This document shows, piece after piece, positions 11,815 to 24,524 of a stretch of 64,000 bases of DNA. Source of the DNA: Boswellia sacra (lineage: Eukaryota; Streptophyta; Magnoliopsida; Sapindales; Burseraceae). The stretch covers positions 682,001 to 746,000 of the forward strand of contig SNVD02002434.1 in assembly GCA_013180625.2 (NCBI GenBank), given 5' to 3'. Each line of letters starts with the position of its first letter. The stretch's first letter is position 1. The notes below the pieces were generated by a model, which made no database searches, was not told the DNA's origin, and saw nothing but the letters and a program-made list of their open reading frames with translations. Position numbers and translations under genes: made by a program.

Positions 11815-13952
11815 TCACTTTTGAGGATCATCTTCTGATGATGCATTGTCCAAGTTGTGAGTATGAACAAGAGAATTATTATTCGTTTTTAGTTGCTGGT
11901 CTAACATCTGTTTGAGTTGCCTTCCTTGTTCTTCAATCTGCAATTGCAGATCTCTTTGGACCTAACCCGCATGACACATCAGATTCACAATCAGCAAAAC
12001 ACAAAGTTTTTAATTCCCTCTGTAAAGTCCAATGTATAACGAGTACTACTTTTAACTATTTTAATAAAAAGAAATTTTACCTCCAATTGTTCATGTAGGC
12101 GCTTCTGAACATCTAGTTGCAATCTCAATGTTTCTACAAGTTGCATGCCCCTGTTCATTTGAATCAAGAAAATGCTAAGACTACTTTAATTAGATGTTTA
12201 ATTACATTTGCATGCATGTGACCGGCTAAAAAGAAATTAAGCTTAAGATCATTTTAAAAAAAATATATATATATATATTCTTGCAGCTTGAACAAGAACG
12301 AGAGATTGCATGCATACATATATGATATATACATATATAATATATATATATTATTAAGCTATATAAGGAGAACTAATGCATGATCAACGAAAGCTTACGT
12401 TTCTGGGCCGAACTGTGCTATAGCAGTTGTATCAGTTGTCCTCTCACATTTTGATTTTCCTGATACATCATGAAACGCACAATTAATTCACACGCGTGTA
12501 AAAAACATTAATTGAGCGCAAATTTATTCAGACATACGCATGGATTATGGAGCTGCCCATTATCTATAGAAAGGAAAAGGAAACCAACAATTTTTAAAAT
12601 TTTGATTTAAATTAGTTGAAAATATATAGCATGGATGAGCCCCACAAAACTTGCATAGAAGGAATAATCCTTTAATTTTATTCTTTGGCATATAATTCTA
12701 TGGCTGTGTCTACGCCTGCATTATTGGCACATAATATATATATATATATATATATACACACTCAATTTGCAAAAGAAGAAGCAAGATGTCCAAATCAAAT
12801 CTATAATAAAGCTAGGCCAGTGCGGCATTGACATGGCTTTGGAAGAGATTTTGCATAAGATTGAGCAGAAGAAAGCAAGGGCATGCAATATAATTAATTA
12901 GTTTAAGTACCACATTAGGGATATATATGAGAAGAAAAGAATATACCTTCAGTGGATTCTGGAATAAGCCTCGCAGTTCGATATTTCTAGGGAAAAAAAA
13001 ATGTTTGAATCAAATTTCTTGAAATACATATACATCCGGACAACATGTATAATATAAATTATTATGGGTGACGAACATCAAATTAACCTGCAAGTGACTT
13101 TTAACATGAAAGATAGTTAATCCATCAGTGTCCATCAGCCTAAGAATTCCCTTAGGAGTAGCCTCTGCAAATGCACAATGTATGTGTATATCAATCGCAA
13201 GACAATAATCATCTCTTAAATATTTCCTTCCTTAACACTTACTTTCGGCACCTCCAAGCCAATTTACACATTCGACAAATCGGTTGTGAAGATCTTGAGT
13301 CCATCTTATTCGTGTTTTACTTGTGACTCCTGCTCCTGCAGCTGGAATGACACTACAACTTGGCTTCAAAAACTGATCATCACGGTTGAAAGTTGACTGG
13401 TTGGCAGCCTGTAGCAGGCCAAGGTAAGTAGATATGAATGTCTCCAATATATTCAACACTGATAATTAATGTTATTACTTGAAACAAATAACTAAAAATG
13501 ACAAGAAGAAACTAATTAATTGAACTCACTTTATGGTTTTGATATTCGCTGAAACTAACGTCATAGGTTTGCCTTTGGTTCTCAAAGGAACTGGAATTGA
13601 TGATCTGATTGTTCCGGAGGTGAAATTGGAGGACAGATTGAAGATCAAAATTGTCAAATTCTTTTGAATATTCTAGGTCAAAAGATGGATTATGATATCT
13701 TGATGACTGCAGTTGAGAAGAACATGTAGGTGAGCCATAAATGTTGTTTGAATGCCTCTGTGTACTGCACTTCTCAGCAGAAATTGGTGATCCATAATGG
13801 CTAGTAACGATTCCTGATGATGACGTATCAGAAGGTCCTGAAATCAGCACTCCGCCCGGTGTTTGAGACCGGAAGCAAAGTCCTATGTGCCGAGGCTGCT
13901 GAGAAGATCCATAAATCTGCTCTTGGACCTTTTTCTTTTGATGAGTGTTCAT
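11815..13952 (-). CDS. MYB-CC (GARP, PHR1-like) transcription factor
   Basis: Seven exons, read downwards: 13952-13530, 13408-13243, 13164-13088, 12986-12947, 12459-12399, 12150-12081, 11961-11815. Total 984 nt, 327 aa, all GT-AG and in phase. The MYB domain of the GARP type is at about residues 172-226 (RIRWTQDLHNRFVECVNWL, ATPKGILRLM, HVKSHLQKYR). The MYB-CC coiled coil follows, ending in the family signature LHEQLE (274-279) and QRDLQLQIEEQGRQLKQML. Family members such as PHR1 and its PHL relatives bind P1BS-type promoter elements and control phosphate-starvation responses; which branch this one joins cannot be settled here. The N-terminal 140 residues are Ser/Gln/Asn-rich, as in long-type MYB-CC proteins. 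The first Met of the open exon is taken as the start. Confidence 0.9.
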
Positions 13953-16561
13953 TTATACCAACAGATATATATCCCTGGAAGCTAGTATTAAGCTTCTTCG
14001 CCAACCACAAGAATATAAAGAAAATCTGCAATAAGAAATGATCATGAGTAGTTATATACATGCATTCAGCAATTAATATTAATGATTAACGAAAGGATAT
14101 ATATATATATATATATATAGAGTTGGTTTTTCTTTGCCTGGCTAGAAGACGTCCATGATGGGCCTTCAACATATACAAAACCAGATCAAAGGAGATCGAG
14201 GAGGAGCAGTTAGTAAGCTACGATATATATGAATTACTTCATTCACTTGTAGGAAGGAGCTACAGATTCCTTCTATATGAACTGATGTGGAAAGCTTCAA
14301 CGTCTTACATAAGATATGTCGACATCATGGCATTGCATATTCATCCTATTTAATCATTCCAAGTCAGATGGGAAAGGAACAATGATCTTGTTTGAGTTTG
14401 ACAAACCCTAAGCTTCAAACACTTGGAAACATATATATTTATTAATTTCATGTTGTAATTTACTTGAATTGAATTGATCATGATCTAGAAATTAAGAATG
14501 GATCTTCTACTGATGCATATAAAGTGGGTGAATCTCAATTTACTAATCGGTATTAATTTTATGTTCAGTACTATACAAGTAATTAAGGTAAGCAAGAGAT
14601 TAAAAAGAAAACATCGATGTATTTTACAATTTAATTATATACATATATTTGTGAACGCGGCTAAAAGAAAATAACATTGAACGCATGACAATATGATCTG
14701 AACAAGAAGTAGGCCTACTCGATACTTCCAAAATGCCTCAGCAAATTGTTTATAACTTTTTAAAAAGGACAATAACCAAACATAGAGGTGACAAAGACAA
14801 CTGCACCTTGTAGCAAGGTAAGCACGATATCCATTTTAATAATTATAAACCGGAGGGTATTCTTTAAGTGGCCCTTTGGTGTTTGAAAGGGCCAAATACC
14901 ACTTAGCCGCAGCTTCATTATTTATGCTATGCCTAGATCTCTTGAAAGGGTCATTTGCCTCGAAATCATTGGATGGATCCTTTGCCGCTGACCGATCAAG
15001 TCACCTCGTTATATGGTCAAGACAAACAAATATTATCGAAAGGATTCTAGGGTTTTGGATTATACCAAATGAGCACGTTAGACTAAGTTGCGTCTTAAAT
15101 TTCTCTATAGTAACTTAAAGTGTAACCCAACCATTTCTAAATTAAGAAAAGACTTCTATTATGCGGCCACCCCCGTTCATCGAAAATTTTAACTGTTAGG
15201 ATTGACTTATACATTGTTTAAGATTTTCATCTATCTCTACGCATTATAGTCAATTATTTTTTGATCCGAATTAAGAACCTTATTTTTAAATGCACTCATA
15301 ATTAGAACTTAAAATTTCATATACCACATTATCAGTGGCAGCATCAAAAAATCAGTAATCGGCAAGTAGGTAACAGAATGAGCACCATTTACCCCGATAG
15401 CCATTTCAAAAAGCATTTTGAATTTGATGCACATTCACAATATAATACTTTTTAAAGGGCATGTGCTATTTATTTGTATCATAAAGAGGTGAATGACTTT
15501 CTGATTCCAAGTTGCAATGGGCTTATATTCCAATATTCAGTTTGTCTCCTTATCCCTTTAGCTCGCTCTCTCCTTAATTTGGGGGGAATTTGAACGAATG
15601 GATTCAATGTATAAATATATGTATATATAAATTTTGAGAAAACTTCAAATTTTAATTCATTTTTTTGCCATATGTAATTTAATTCAATCCCTTTTGCTTC
15701 TAAAAAAATAATATTGCTTGAAATGCCCACATAATTCCAGTAGTAAATTAAGTCATTAAGTTACAGATGATAACTTAAGGATGGAACTGTGAAAAGGTAA
15801 AACATGGGGCCATCTAGTACTTGTATAATTTCCCTCCAAGCATCTATCGGGGAAGCAATCCTTATGGAGGATCTTAAGGATGCAAAATGCTACCATCAAT
15901 TGGCTTTCCGCTTATTCCAAGTAGTACTTGAGATGGGTAAGGAAGATTGTAAATATATGTGTTGATAATTTGCAAGAACAGATTTTGCAAGTGTCAGGCA
16001 TTAATTGCAGCCTCAAATGTATGTATATATAAAACTCCTGAATTGGCCTCGTGGTCCTGTGAGTTTGAACCTTGTAGAGCTTTATCGCCATTAATTAGTT
16101 TTTATCTCCATTTGCATACCAGAAGTACTTTGTCTGCTATATATTTTTCTAAACCAGGTAGCGAGCAAACACAAGTCTAGTCAATGTGTGAAGATGAAGC
16201 AGAAGCACGAGCCAAAGACGGTGATGGATCAAAGAAGCAAGTAGGATAGCAAAAGCCCTGATGCTTAAAGCAACCTGACAAAATTTGAGGTCAAATTAAA
16301 AATGGGTGAAAAGATATTAACGAAAGAGTAGTACCCGCTTGATTGTAATGTGCTCGGACCTTCTGTTTCTACTATCATATTATTGATATTGAAATGCAAG
16401 TGTGATATATTCTGAAATGTTAAGTAATAAACTCATATTACGTACATACATACATATATGCGTTGCCTCCTAGCTAATTAAGAGTAGTATAAATATTTTA
16501 TCGATGGATTTACTTAACCATAGTACATCAATGACAACTGTACTTAGGATCAATGAGAATT
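13953..16561. other. Intergenic region, no gene recognised
   Basis: Upstream region of the MYB-CC gene followed by AT-rich DNA. An (AT)n microsatellite lies at about 14098-14119 and shorter TA runs elsewhere. Short open frames at 14876-15118 and 15959-16180 show no family features and are not called. Confidence 0.5.
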
Positions 16562-18440
16562 CTACATGATGTGATTATTACAAGGGCACGGAGGCACAGA
16601 TACTGGGACGACTCCCCCAAGCATTTGTGTAACCTTTTTCATTGTAGGTCTCAGCGAAGCATCCTCTTGAACGCACCAAAGTGCTACCACCACTAACCTC
16701 TCTACCCTCTTCATCATTTTCTGCCAATTTCTCCAGCATTTTCTCCTTGTAGCAACTGTACACCCAATCGATGAGTGCCTCCTCTTGATTTCCCATAGCA
16801 AACACAACACTTGACTTGCAACATATGATCTCCAGTAACATCATGCCAAAACTATAGACATCAACTTTAACAGTAATTGAGGCTTCCCTAGACCATTCTG
16901 GAGCGGAGTACCCCACGGTTCCCCTTATGCCTGTACGTGCTGCCCGAATTTGCTCTGCCAATAACAACTTTGCTAATCCGAAGTCTGAAATTCTTGGTGT
17001 AAAGTAGTCTTCCAAGAGTATGTTTTGAGGCTTTATGTCACAGTGGATAATCTGAGTGCTACACTCTTCATGCAAGTACAATAAGCCTCTTGCGATGCCA
17101 ACAGCAATTTGTACTCTTTGGTTCCAATTTGGCCTGGATATTCCAAACAGAAAGCTTGCCAAAGACCCATTACTCATGTACTCGTATACCAAAAGCTTGT
17201 GCTCCCCCTCATCACACAACCCAAGCAAACGAACTAAGTTCTTGTGTTGAGTCTGACCATTCACACTCACCTCCGTTTTGAATTCCTTCTCTCCTTTTTC
17301 AATCTTATCTAACTTCTTCACTGCAATAAATCTTCTGGGGTCTGATGTTGAGACCCCTTTATAAACAGTTCCAAAAGCACCTCTACCTAATGTTTGTTTG
17401 AAACCCCTAGTTGCTTGTTCCGGCTCCTTGTATGTATAGCTTCTCACATTCGTTGCTGACAAATTTGAAACTGACTGCAAGTGCTTTTTATAATTCGACA
17501 AGTAAACAGCTGCCAAAACAATAAATGATAACAGGACATTGAGAAACACAGAGCTTCCAAGTAGTGTTGATATAACAACGACGACATTTGAAGGGTCTTT
17601 CGCAACTTGGGGCTTCCATCCATTAACTTTAGGTACCCTGATGAGAGCTATTCTATCCACATTTGGCTTTGTCTTCCATTAGACAGAGGATATTTCTTCT
17701 TCCAACACTTGTTCCCGTTGAAAATAGCTGCTGCACGGAAACAGTCCCGAACGCACAACTCTTTGCACTTGTCCTTGTTCGCCCCATTTTCTTCCTAAAG
17801 TTCATAATCCAATAAAGGCCAATCTGTGTTGTTTTATTCTTTAAAATCTACTGAATCAATGTCTGTTTCCCAGCCATCGGAAGAGCAGCTGGGCAGTGGA
17901 AAATTTGGCCTGCAACCTTGGCGCGGGTCATTTGGGTTTAAATAAGAATAACCTTCTGGGCAAAAGCATTCCGCATCCCCGTTTTTATTACTATTACAGT
18001 AGCCATTGTAACCACAAGCACCGCTGGCAGTATCACCTGTGATTGCAAGGCAGATATCCTCGGGAATCGTCTTCACCACTTTGGGCTCCAAATTGCATAC
18101 TCCTCCGTAATATTTAAATACTTTGAAGACTCCATCATAATCAATCCTAGCCAGGCGGTAGACAACTTTCGTTTGCTCTTTCGTTGTAAGGTTATATAAA
18201 TTGGTCCCTGATGCTTGATCTTGAAGGTACAGATATCCAGTACTCTCGTTGAAGATCAACTTAGAATTTTTCCCAGCGTGTTGCTGGCCCAATAAGCTTG
18301 CTGAACTTCTTTAGTTAGCATGGATACAGTATATAGCACAAGATTGCCATCACTCTGCAGTCGGAGCTGGAAGCGTCCGGTAGAGAAATTTTGTTGGATT
18401 GGCGAGAAGTGAGTGTCGTACCCATATTAAGCATCTATCC

Positions 18441-18898
18441 TGTTAGGAGATTGAACACTCCCACCGCAGTTCAAATATAAGACAAGAAACAAATTGTTAT
18501 GTTAGAAATAACAATTTGGGTGGTATTACCTTCCACAATAAATAAAATAGACAATTTGGGCAGCTCAGCTTTCCACAATAAATAAATTAAAGGCAATAAA
18601 GAAAAAATAAAGATACAAAAATTTAACGTGGTAAAACCCTCAATTTGAGGGAAACCTTCATGGGACAAGACCGAAAATATTTTACTATTAAGAAAAATAT
18701 TACAATCTCTCTTACAATTAGAATGAGGGAGATAACAAGGAAGAAAAAAGAAAAAAGCTTAATATATAAGTTTGGGACAAGTATAAGGGGATGAGGGGGC
18801 TTTATTATATAGCCAAGCCTCCCCATATACATTTTATTTCCCACCAATGTGGGATTGTGTGAAAGACAAAAATGCATTCACACTCTTCACACTTCACA
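18441..18898 (-). repeat. 3' LTR of Copia-1
   Basis: A 458-bp terminal repeat matching 24064-24524 along its whole length, with scattered substitutions and small indels, so the insertion is not recent. On the plus strand it starts TGTTAGGAGATTGA and ends CACTTCACA. Confidence 0.92.
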
Positions 18899-18950
18899 TT
18901 CTCCCACTTGAAGGCATTTTTCTTTTCAGTCTTATCTCTATACATGTTGC

Positions 18951-21900
18951 TCACGTCTCTAACAAGCCATAAGACGTTCTACACCATATGAACTTGTTAG
19001 CATTGATTGGTTTGGTTAATGCATCTGCTATGTTGTCCTTCGTGTGGATTTTCTGTATATCTACTATTCCATCTTCTACTATTTCTCGTACATAATGATA
19101 TTGAACTCCTATGTGCTTCGTTCTTGAATGAAAGGTTGGATTCCTTGCGATATGCAAGGCACTCTAACTGTCACAAAATAAACAAATCTTCTCTTGTTTG
19201 TGCCCGAGTTCCTCCAATGTCCTTTTGACCCAAACAGCTTCCTTGCAAGCTTGTGTAGCTGCCATATACTCTGCTTCTGTTGTAGATAGAGCCACAACAG
19301 TTTGTAGTTTGGATACCCAGCTCATAGCACCTCCTGTAAGTGTAAACACATAGCCTGTAGTAGACTTCCTCTTGTCAAGATCTCCTGCAAAATCTGAATC
19401 AACTAGCCATTAACAATGAACTCTGATCCTCTATAGCATAGTGCAGCATCAGAGGTCCCTTTAATGTATCTAAGGATCCTCTTAATAGAATTACAATGCT
19501 CTCTCCCCGGATTAGCCATGAATCTACTGACCGCTCCTATTGCTTGTGTAATGTCTGGTCTTGTACAAATAATAGCATATATTAGGCTCTCTACTGCTGA
19601 TGCATATAGTACTCAAGATATTTTCATCCTCTCTGCTTTATTTCTAGGGCTCATACTTGAGGATAATTTATGATTAACAGGAAATGGGGTGGAAATTGGT
19701 CTACAATCTTGCATGTTGAAGCGGCGCAAGATTTTCTTCAAGTAGTTCTTTTGAGATAGTCAAATCTTCTTGTTTTTTCTGTCTCGGTGAATTTGCATCC
19801 CTAGAATCTTGTTTGCCAGTCCTAAATCCTTCATTTCAAATCCTCTAGCCAATTGTGCCTTTAATTCTTAGACCTGATCTTTGTTAGTGCTTGCTACCAA
19901 CATATTGTCCGCGTATAATAGCAAAATGATAAAGTCTTCCTCAAACCTTTTGTAATACGTACAATGATATGAACTGAGTCTGTTGTGCCCAAGGCTGATG
20001 ATGAATGAATAAAATCTCTTGTACCAATACCTTGGCATCTATTTTAAGCCGTACAGAGATTTGGTCAACCTGCAAACCAAGTTCTCTTTTCCTTCTTTAA
20101 TAAAACCTTCCGGTTGAAGCATATAAATTTTTTCTTCAAGTTCTCCATGAAGAAACGCAGTTTTTACATCTAACTGCTCTAAGTGTAAGTCAAATGTAGC
20201 ACACATAGTCAAGACTGCTCGAATTATTATAAGTCTTACCACAGGAGAGAATATCTCATTGAAATCAACTCCTTCTTTTTGAGCATATCTTTTGACCACC
20301 AATCTAACATGATACCGCTCCACTTGATCATTGCCATCACGTTTGACCTCGTAGACCCATTTGTTTCCAATGGCTTTTCTTCCATGTGGTAGTGACACAA
20401 GTTCCCATGTCTTGTTTTTGTCTAAAGCTTCCATCTTTTTATGTATTGCTGTCATCCATAGAGATGCATCAGAATTTTTTATAGCCTCCTGAAAGGTTGA
20501 AGGCTCCCCATCTTCTGTTAGGAGACAGTATGCAACATTGCTTGCCATCACATACTCTGAGTGCCAATAAGGTTCCCATCTTTCTCGAGTTGATCGACTG
20601 ACTTCAGGTGCTTCAAACTCGACTGGTTCTTGATTATCGTGTTCTGGTATTGCTTCAAAAGAAACTTTCCTATACTGATACAATCTCAACATTTTTCTTC
20701 GTGCTATCACTTTCTTCATATTTAAACATGTCTTCTACGAAGACAACATCCTTGCTGATGACAACCTTATGGGCAATAGGATCCCATAGGTGATATCCCT
20801 TTACTCCATCAGTATACCCCAAGAAGATACATTTCCTGAATTTTGGATCCGGCTTTGTTCTTTCTTGGTCATGATACATCACATAAGCAGGACATCCGAA
20901 AATATGAAGGAAGGAATAATCAGTTGGCTTACCAGTCCACATCTCCATAGGTGTCTTCATCTCAATTATTGTTGATGGAGACCTATTTATCAAGTAACAG
21001 GCTGTAGTAGCTGCTTCTGCCTAAAATGTCTTAGGTAGACCCGCAGTCCTTAGTAACGCTCTCATTATTTCTACGAGAGTTCTATTTATCCGCTCTATCA
21101 CTCTATTTTGTTGTGGTGTGTAAGCAACTGTCTCCTGCCGTTTCACACCTTCTTCACTGCAAAATGCGTCAAACTCCTTGTTGCAGAATTCTCTCCCATT
21201 ATCTGTCCTCAAACACTTGATCCTTTTTTCCGGACTCAAGTTCTACCTGTGCTTTGAAGGCTTTAAATACAGGAAATACATCTGACTTTTTCTTGATGAC
21301 ATATACCCAACATCTCCTAGAATAATCATCCACAAACAATACAAAGTAATTTGCTCCTCCTAGGGATATAACCGGTGATTCCCAAACATCAGAATGAATC
21401 AAGTCTAAAATATTTTTACTCCTAGCAATAGATCTGCTAAATTTCAGTCTACTATACTTGCTAATAACACAATGCTCACAGAATAGTAAACTTACAGTTT
21501 TAATTCCAGGAAGCAATTTTTGATCAGAGAGAATCTTCAAACCACTTTTGGACATATGGCCAAGTTTTCGATGCCATATCATAGATAATTTTTCCCCAGA
21601 GCTAGCAACAACTATTTCTGCCTCCTGAACAGTTTCTCCATAGAGCATGTATAGGTTAGCAGCAATCTTTTCTGCCTTCATCACCACAAGTACGCCTCTG
21701 ACAACCTTCATGATCCAATTTTTCGTATGGAACTCACATGCGAGGGTATCCAATTGTCCCATCGATAGCAAATTTTTCTTCAAGTCAGTCACATGTCGTA
21801 CATCTTGGATAGTGCGAATCGTACCATCAAACATTTTTACTTTGACGGTTTCAATACTAGCGATTTTCAAGGCATGATCATCACCCATGTACACAGACCC

Positions 21901-23740
21901 TTCTGAGATAGGCTTGTATTGATAGAACCAATCTCTTCTAGAAGTCATATGCCATGTTGTTACTGAATCAATTAGCCAAATATCAGCAAACCTTTTTCTG
22001 CCTTCCGTAACTGTCATTGCCTTGCTGCACAAGATTTCGCCATCTTTTGAAGTACTTGCTACACAACCCTAAGATCCTGACGACTCAAATTCTTTTCATT
22101 TGCTGTTTCACTCTCCATTCTTCTTAATATGCCAACACTCGTTTTTCATGTGCCCTTACTTTCCACAATGGTAGAATTTAACAAACTTCCTTCCTTTAGA
22201 CTTTCTCCTGTTCTGATTGTGACTTCTACTAGAACCAAGTTCCCTTGATCTCCTTCTATTGGCGGATAAAGCTTCTGCTTGTTGAGAAGTTATTATTCTG
22301 TCTTCCTTGTTTTTACTTTTTTTTGAAAAAATTACTATTGACATAAAAAGAAAAAAGATAGTACAATATATGAGGGGCATACCCCAAGAAGAGTAATTAG
22401 TACTCACAAGTCCAAAAGGAAATAACAAAGCCCAAAGGCTTCAAACGAATAAACAGAATAAAAGCCAAAGGCCCCAGACAAAACGATTGCGCATAGGCCC
22501 AAAACCAACCACAACATAGCCAAGATCACTCAAACAATAAAAACAAAAGGACGTATTAGCCCAATCTAGCAAAATAAAGTCCAAGAAAACAAACTAATGA
22601 TGAAGACCCCATATAGCACGATGTTGAGGAGTGATCACATACTTGGCCTCCAAGGTTAGAAGCCGAGAGCGAACCAAGGTAAAAATCTCATCAATCACCT
22701 GACGACAAGTCCGACAACGCTTCTGATACACACGATCATTCCTCTCATACCATAGAAAATAAACTGTGGCAGAAAAGACCAAACGTGCAAGGATATGCTC
22801 AAAATTCTTTCTGCCCTGAAGATGAAGAGAAGCCCAATGAAGTAGAGTGAGCCAATCAGAAGATGGCCAAACAATGAGAGTCTTAGCTGTAATCTCCTCC
22901 CATACAGAAGACGAGAAAGGACATCTAAAGAAAAGATGCTCATGAGTCTCATTTGCTGAGGCACAGAGAACACAGCCCGAAGAGGATAACATGCCATGAC
23001 GCTGTAATCGATCCATAGTACGAAGACGACCCAAGAAGGCAAGCCAAAGAATAAAAGAGTGTCTTGGAACATGGCCAGGGAACCAAAGAAGATGATGAAA
23101 TGAATTCACGGCTCATCTACTCCGTAAAAACTCCCATGCTGAGGCAATGGAGAAAACTCCAGAGGTGTGGCCCTTCCTTCCTTGTTTTTACGTCTGTTTT
23201 CTTCTTTTAAGACAGCAGCCGCAACATCATTAAAGACTAGAGATGACTTCATCGAACCATTTGTCAAGTTAAGGATGAGATTATCATATGAATCAGGTAG
23301 ACTCTGGAGTAGAAGCTCAGCACGTTCCTTCTCTTCTATGTTATGCTCCATGGTTGAGAGCTGAGAGAATAACGTCTTCAAAGTGTTGATATATTCAGTC
23401 ACTAGAGTGATTTCTGACATACAAAGAGTGGTCAGCTTCTTTTTCAAGAAAATTTTGTTGTGTAGAGATTTGGCTTCATACAGGCTTGTCAACTATCCCA
23501 AATCTCCTTTGCAAAGTTCAATTCTTGAATACTTGATAGCACTTCATCTGCAACTGCTAGATGCATACTTGCCATCGCATCACCATCTATCTTCTCCCAT
23601 TTCTTTTCATCTTGCATACTTTCTGGTTTTCCATCAATTGCTTTAAGGCAATTTTCTTTTCTCAAGATAGCCTTTATTTTTATTTTTCATACCCCAAAGT
23701 TGTTTCTATCAAACTTCTCTATCTTAAATTTGGCTGTCAT
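18951..23740 (-). pseudogene. Degenerate gag-pol of Copia-1
   Basis: Read downwards: UBN2-type gag (23740 to about 23192, e.g. NIEEKERAELLLQSLPDSYD); the rest of gag and the zinc-knuckle start (22300-22140, KFVKFYHCGK); a protease-like segment with WLIDSVTTWHM, where the family normally has D-S-G/A; GAG_pre-integrase (WHRKLGHMSKSGLKIL); integrase core (LIHSDVWESP, LRTDNGREF, YTPQQNRVIERINRTL); reverse transcriptase (EVKRDG, LDVKTAFLHGELEE); and RNase H ([31 protein letters not shown]). Frame breaks occur inside integrase (about 21230), before the reverse transcriptase and within RNase H. The LINE at 22317-23176 cuts gag. No functional product is expected. Confidence 0.9.
22317..23176 (-). mobile_element. 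5'-truncated LINE (non-LTR retrotransposon) nested in Copia-1
   Basis: The 860-bp insertion breaks the Copia-1 gag frame and is flanked by a perfect 15-bp duplication, CTTCCTTGTTTTTAC, at 22302-22316 and 23177-23191. Copia-2, at about 34815-34835, carries the same region without the insertion. Its minus-strand frame (23109-22594) encodes a reverse-transcriptase zinc-binding domain (zf-RVT): HSFILWLAFLGRLRTMDRL, CVLCASANETHEHLFFRCPF, VWEEI. That is the C-terminal end of plant LINE ORF2, so everything upstream of it was lost on insertion. The minus-strand 3' end is a short A run (T8 on plus at 22317-22324). Variable-length duplication, 5' truncation and A tail all fit target-primed reverse transcription. 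Confidence 0.92.
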
Positions 23741-24050
23741 TTGTCTTGCAGTGAACATTACCGTATATGTGAACAGTACTCTTGAATAGTATCGTATACC
23801 TAAATAGTAACAATATCCATATAGGTACACCACTGCTAAATAGTAACTAGGAATAGTAGTAAGTGCCGGTATGATTTAATATACACCAAAAAAGCTTCCA
23901 GGAAACACTGGAGGGGTCACAAGCGGTCCCACTTAAAACCTAGTCTCCTTAGACTCTTATCGTCTTTTTGACAAAGCTTTCCTAGACATGTATATAATCA
24001 TATAAGTAACCACTCATTGCCCTAACCCTTGGCTCTGCCTTCGTAACCTG

Positions 24051-24062
24051 GCTTTGATACCA
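24051..24062 (-). other. Primer-binding site of Copia-1
   Basis: On the minus strand the sequence next to the 5' LTR reads TGGTATCAAAGC, one base from the plant initiator Met-tRNA complement TGGTATCAGAGC. It marks the start of minus-strand DNA synthesis. Confidence 0.85.
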
Positions 24063-24063
24063 C

Positions 24064-24524
24064 TGTTAAGAGATTGAATACTCCCACCGCAGCTTAAATA
24101 AATATAAGACAAGAAATAAATTGTTATGTTAGAAATAAAAATTTGGATGGTATTCCTTCCATAATAAATAAAATAGACAACTTGGGCGGCTCAGCTTTCC
24201 ACAATAAATAAATTAAAGACAATAAAGAAAAAATAAAGGCACAAAAATTTAACGTGATAAAACCCTCAATTTGAGGGAAACCTCCACGGGACAAGATCGA
24301 AAATATTTTACTATGAAGAAAAATATTACAATCTCTCTCATAATTAGAATGGAGGAGATAACAAGGGAGAAAGAAGAGAAAAGCTTAATACATAAGTTTG
24401 GGACAAGTATAAGGGGAGGAGAGGGCTTTATTATATAGCAAAGCCTCCCCATCTACATTTTGTTTCCCACCAATATGGGATTGTGTGAAAGGCAAAAATG
24501 CCTTCACACTCTTCACACTTCACA
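24064..24524 (-). repeat. 5' LTR of Copia-1
   Basis: A 461-bp terminal repeat, partner of 18441-18898. Being the upstream LTR of a minus-strand element, it would hold its promoter. Confidence 0.92.

Larger units (their letters stand above)
18441..24524 (-). mobile_element. Copia-1: Ty1/copia LTR retrotransposon inserted in receptor pseudogene A
   Basis: The element is 6084 bp with two similar LTRs (3' LTR 18441-18898, 5' LTR 24064-24524 in minus orientation). Each begins TG and ends CA when read on the minus strand. A primer-binding site complementary to initiator Met-tRNA follows the 5' LTR, and a purine-rich tract (AAGTGGGAGAA) precedes the 3' LTR. Internal frames on the minus strand read gag, zinc knuckle, protease, integrase, reverse transcriptase, RNase H: the copia order, of the TNT1-like kind. 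The flanking 5-mers are TATCC (18436-18440) and TGTCT (24525-24529). The uninterrupted paralog reads TGTCC at that site, so each side differs from the presumed TGTCC duplication by one transition. The element is dead: frames are broken and a LINE is inserted in gag. Confidence 0.93.

Noticed and set aside
16578..17660. Independent intact receptor-like kinase gene
   Set aside because: Comparison with copy B shows that it is only the 3' part of a larger gene with many lesions.
22594..23109. Possible independent host gene with a Cys-rich domain
   Set aside because: The domain is zf-RVT, and a 15-bp target duplication shows that it is a LINE fragment.
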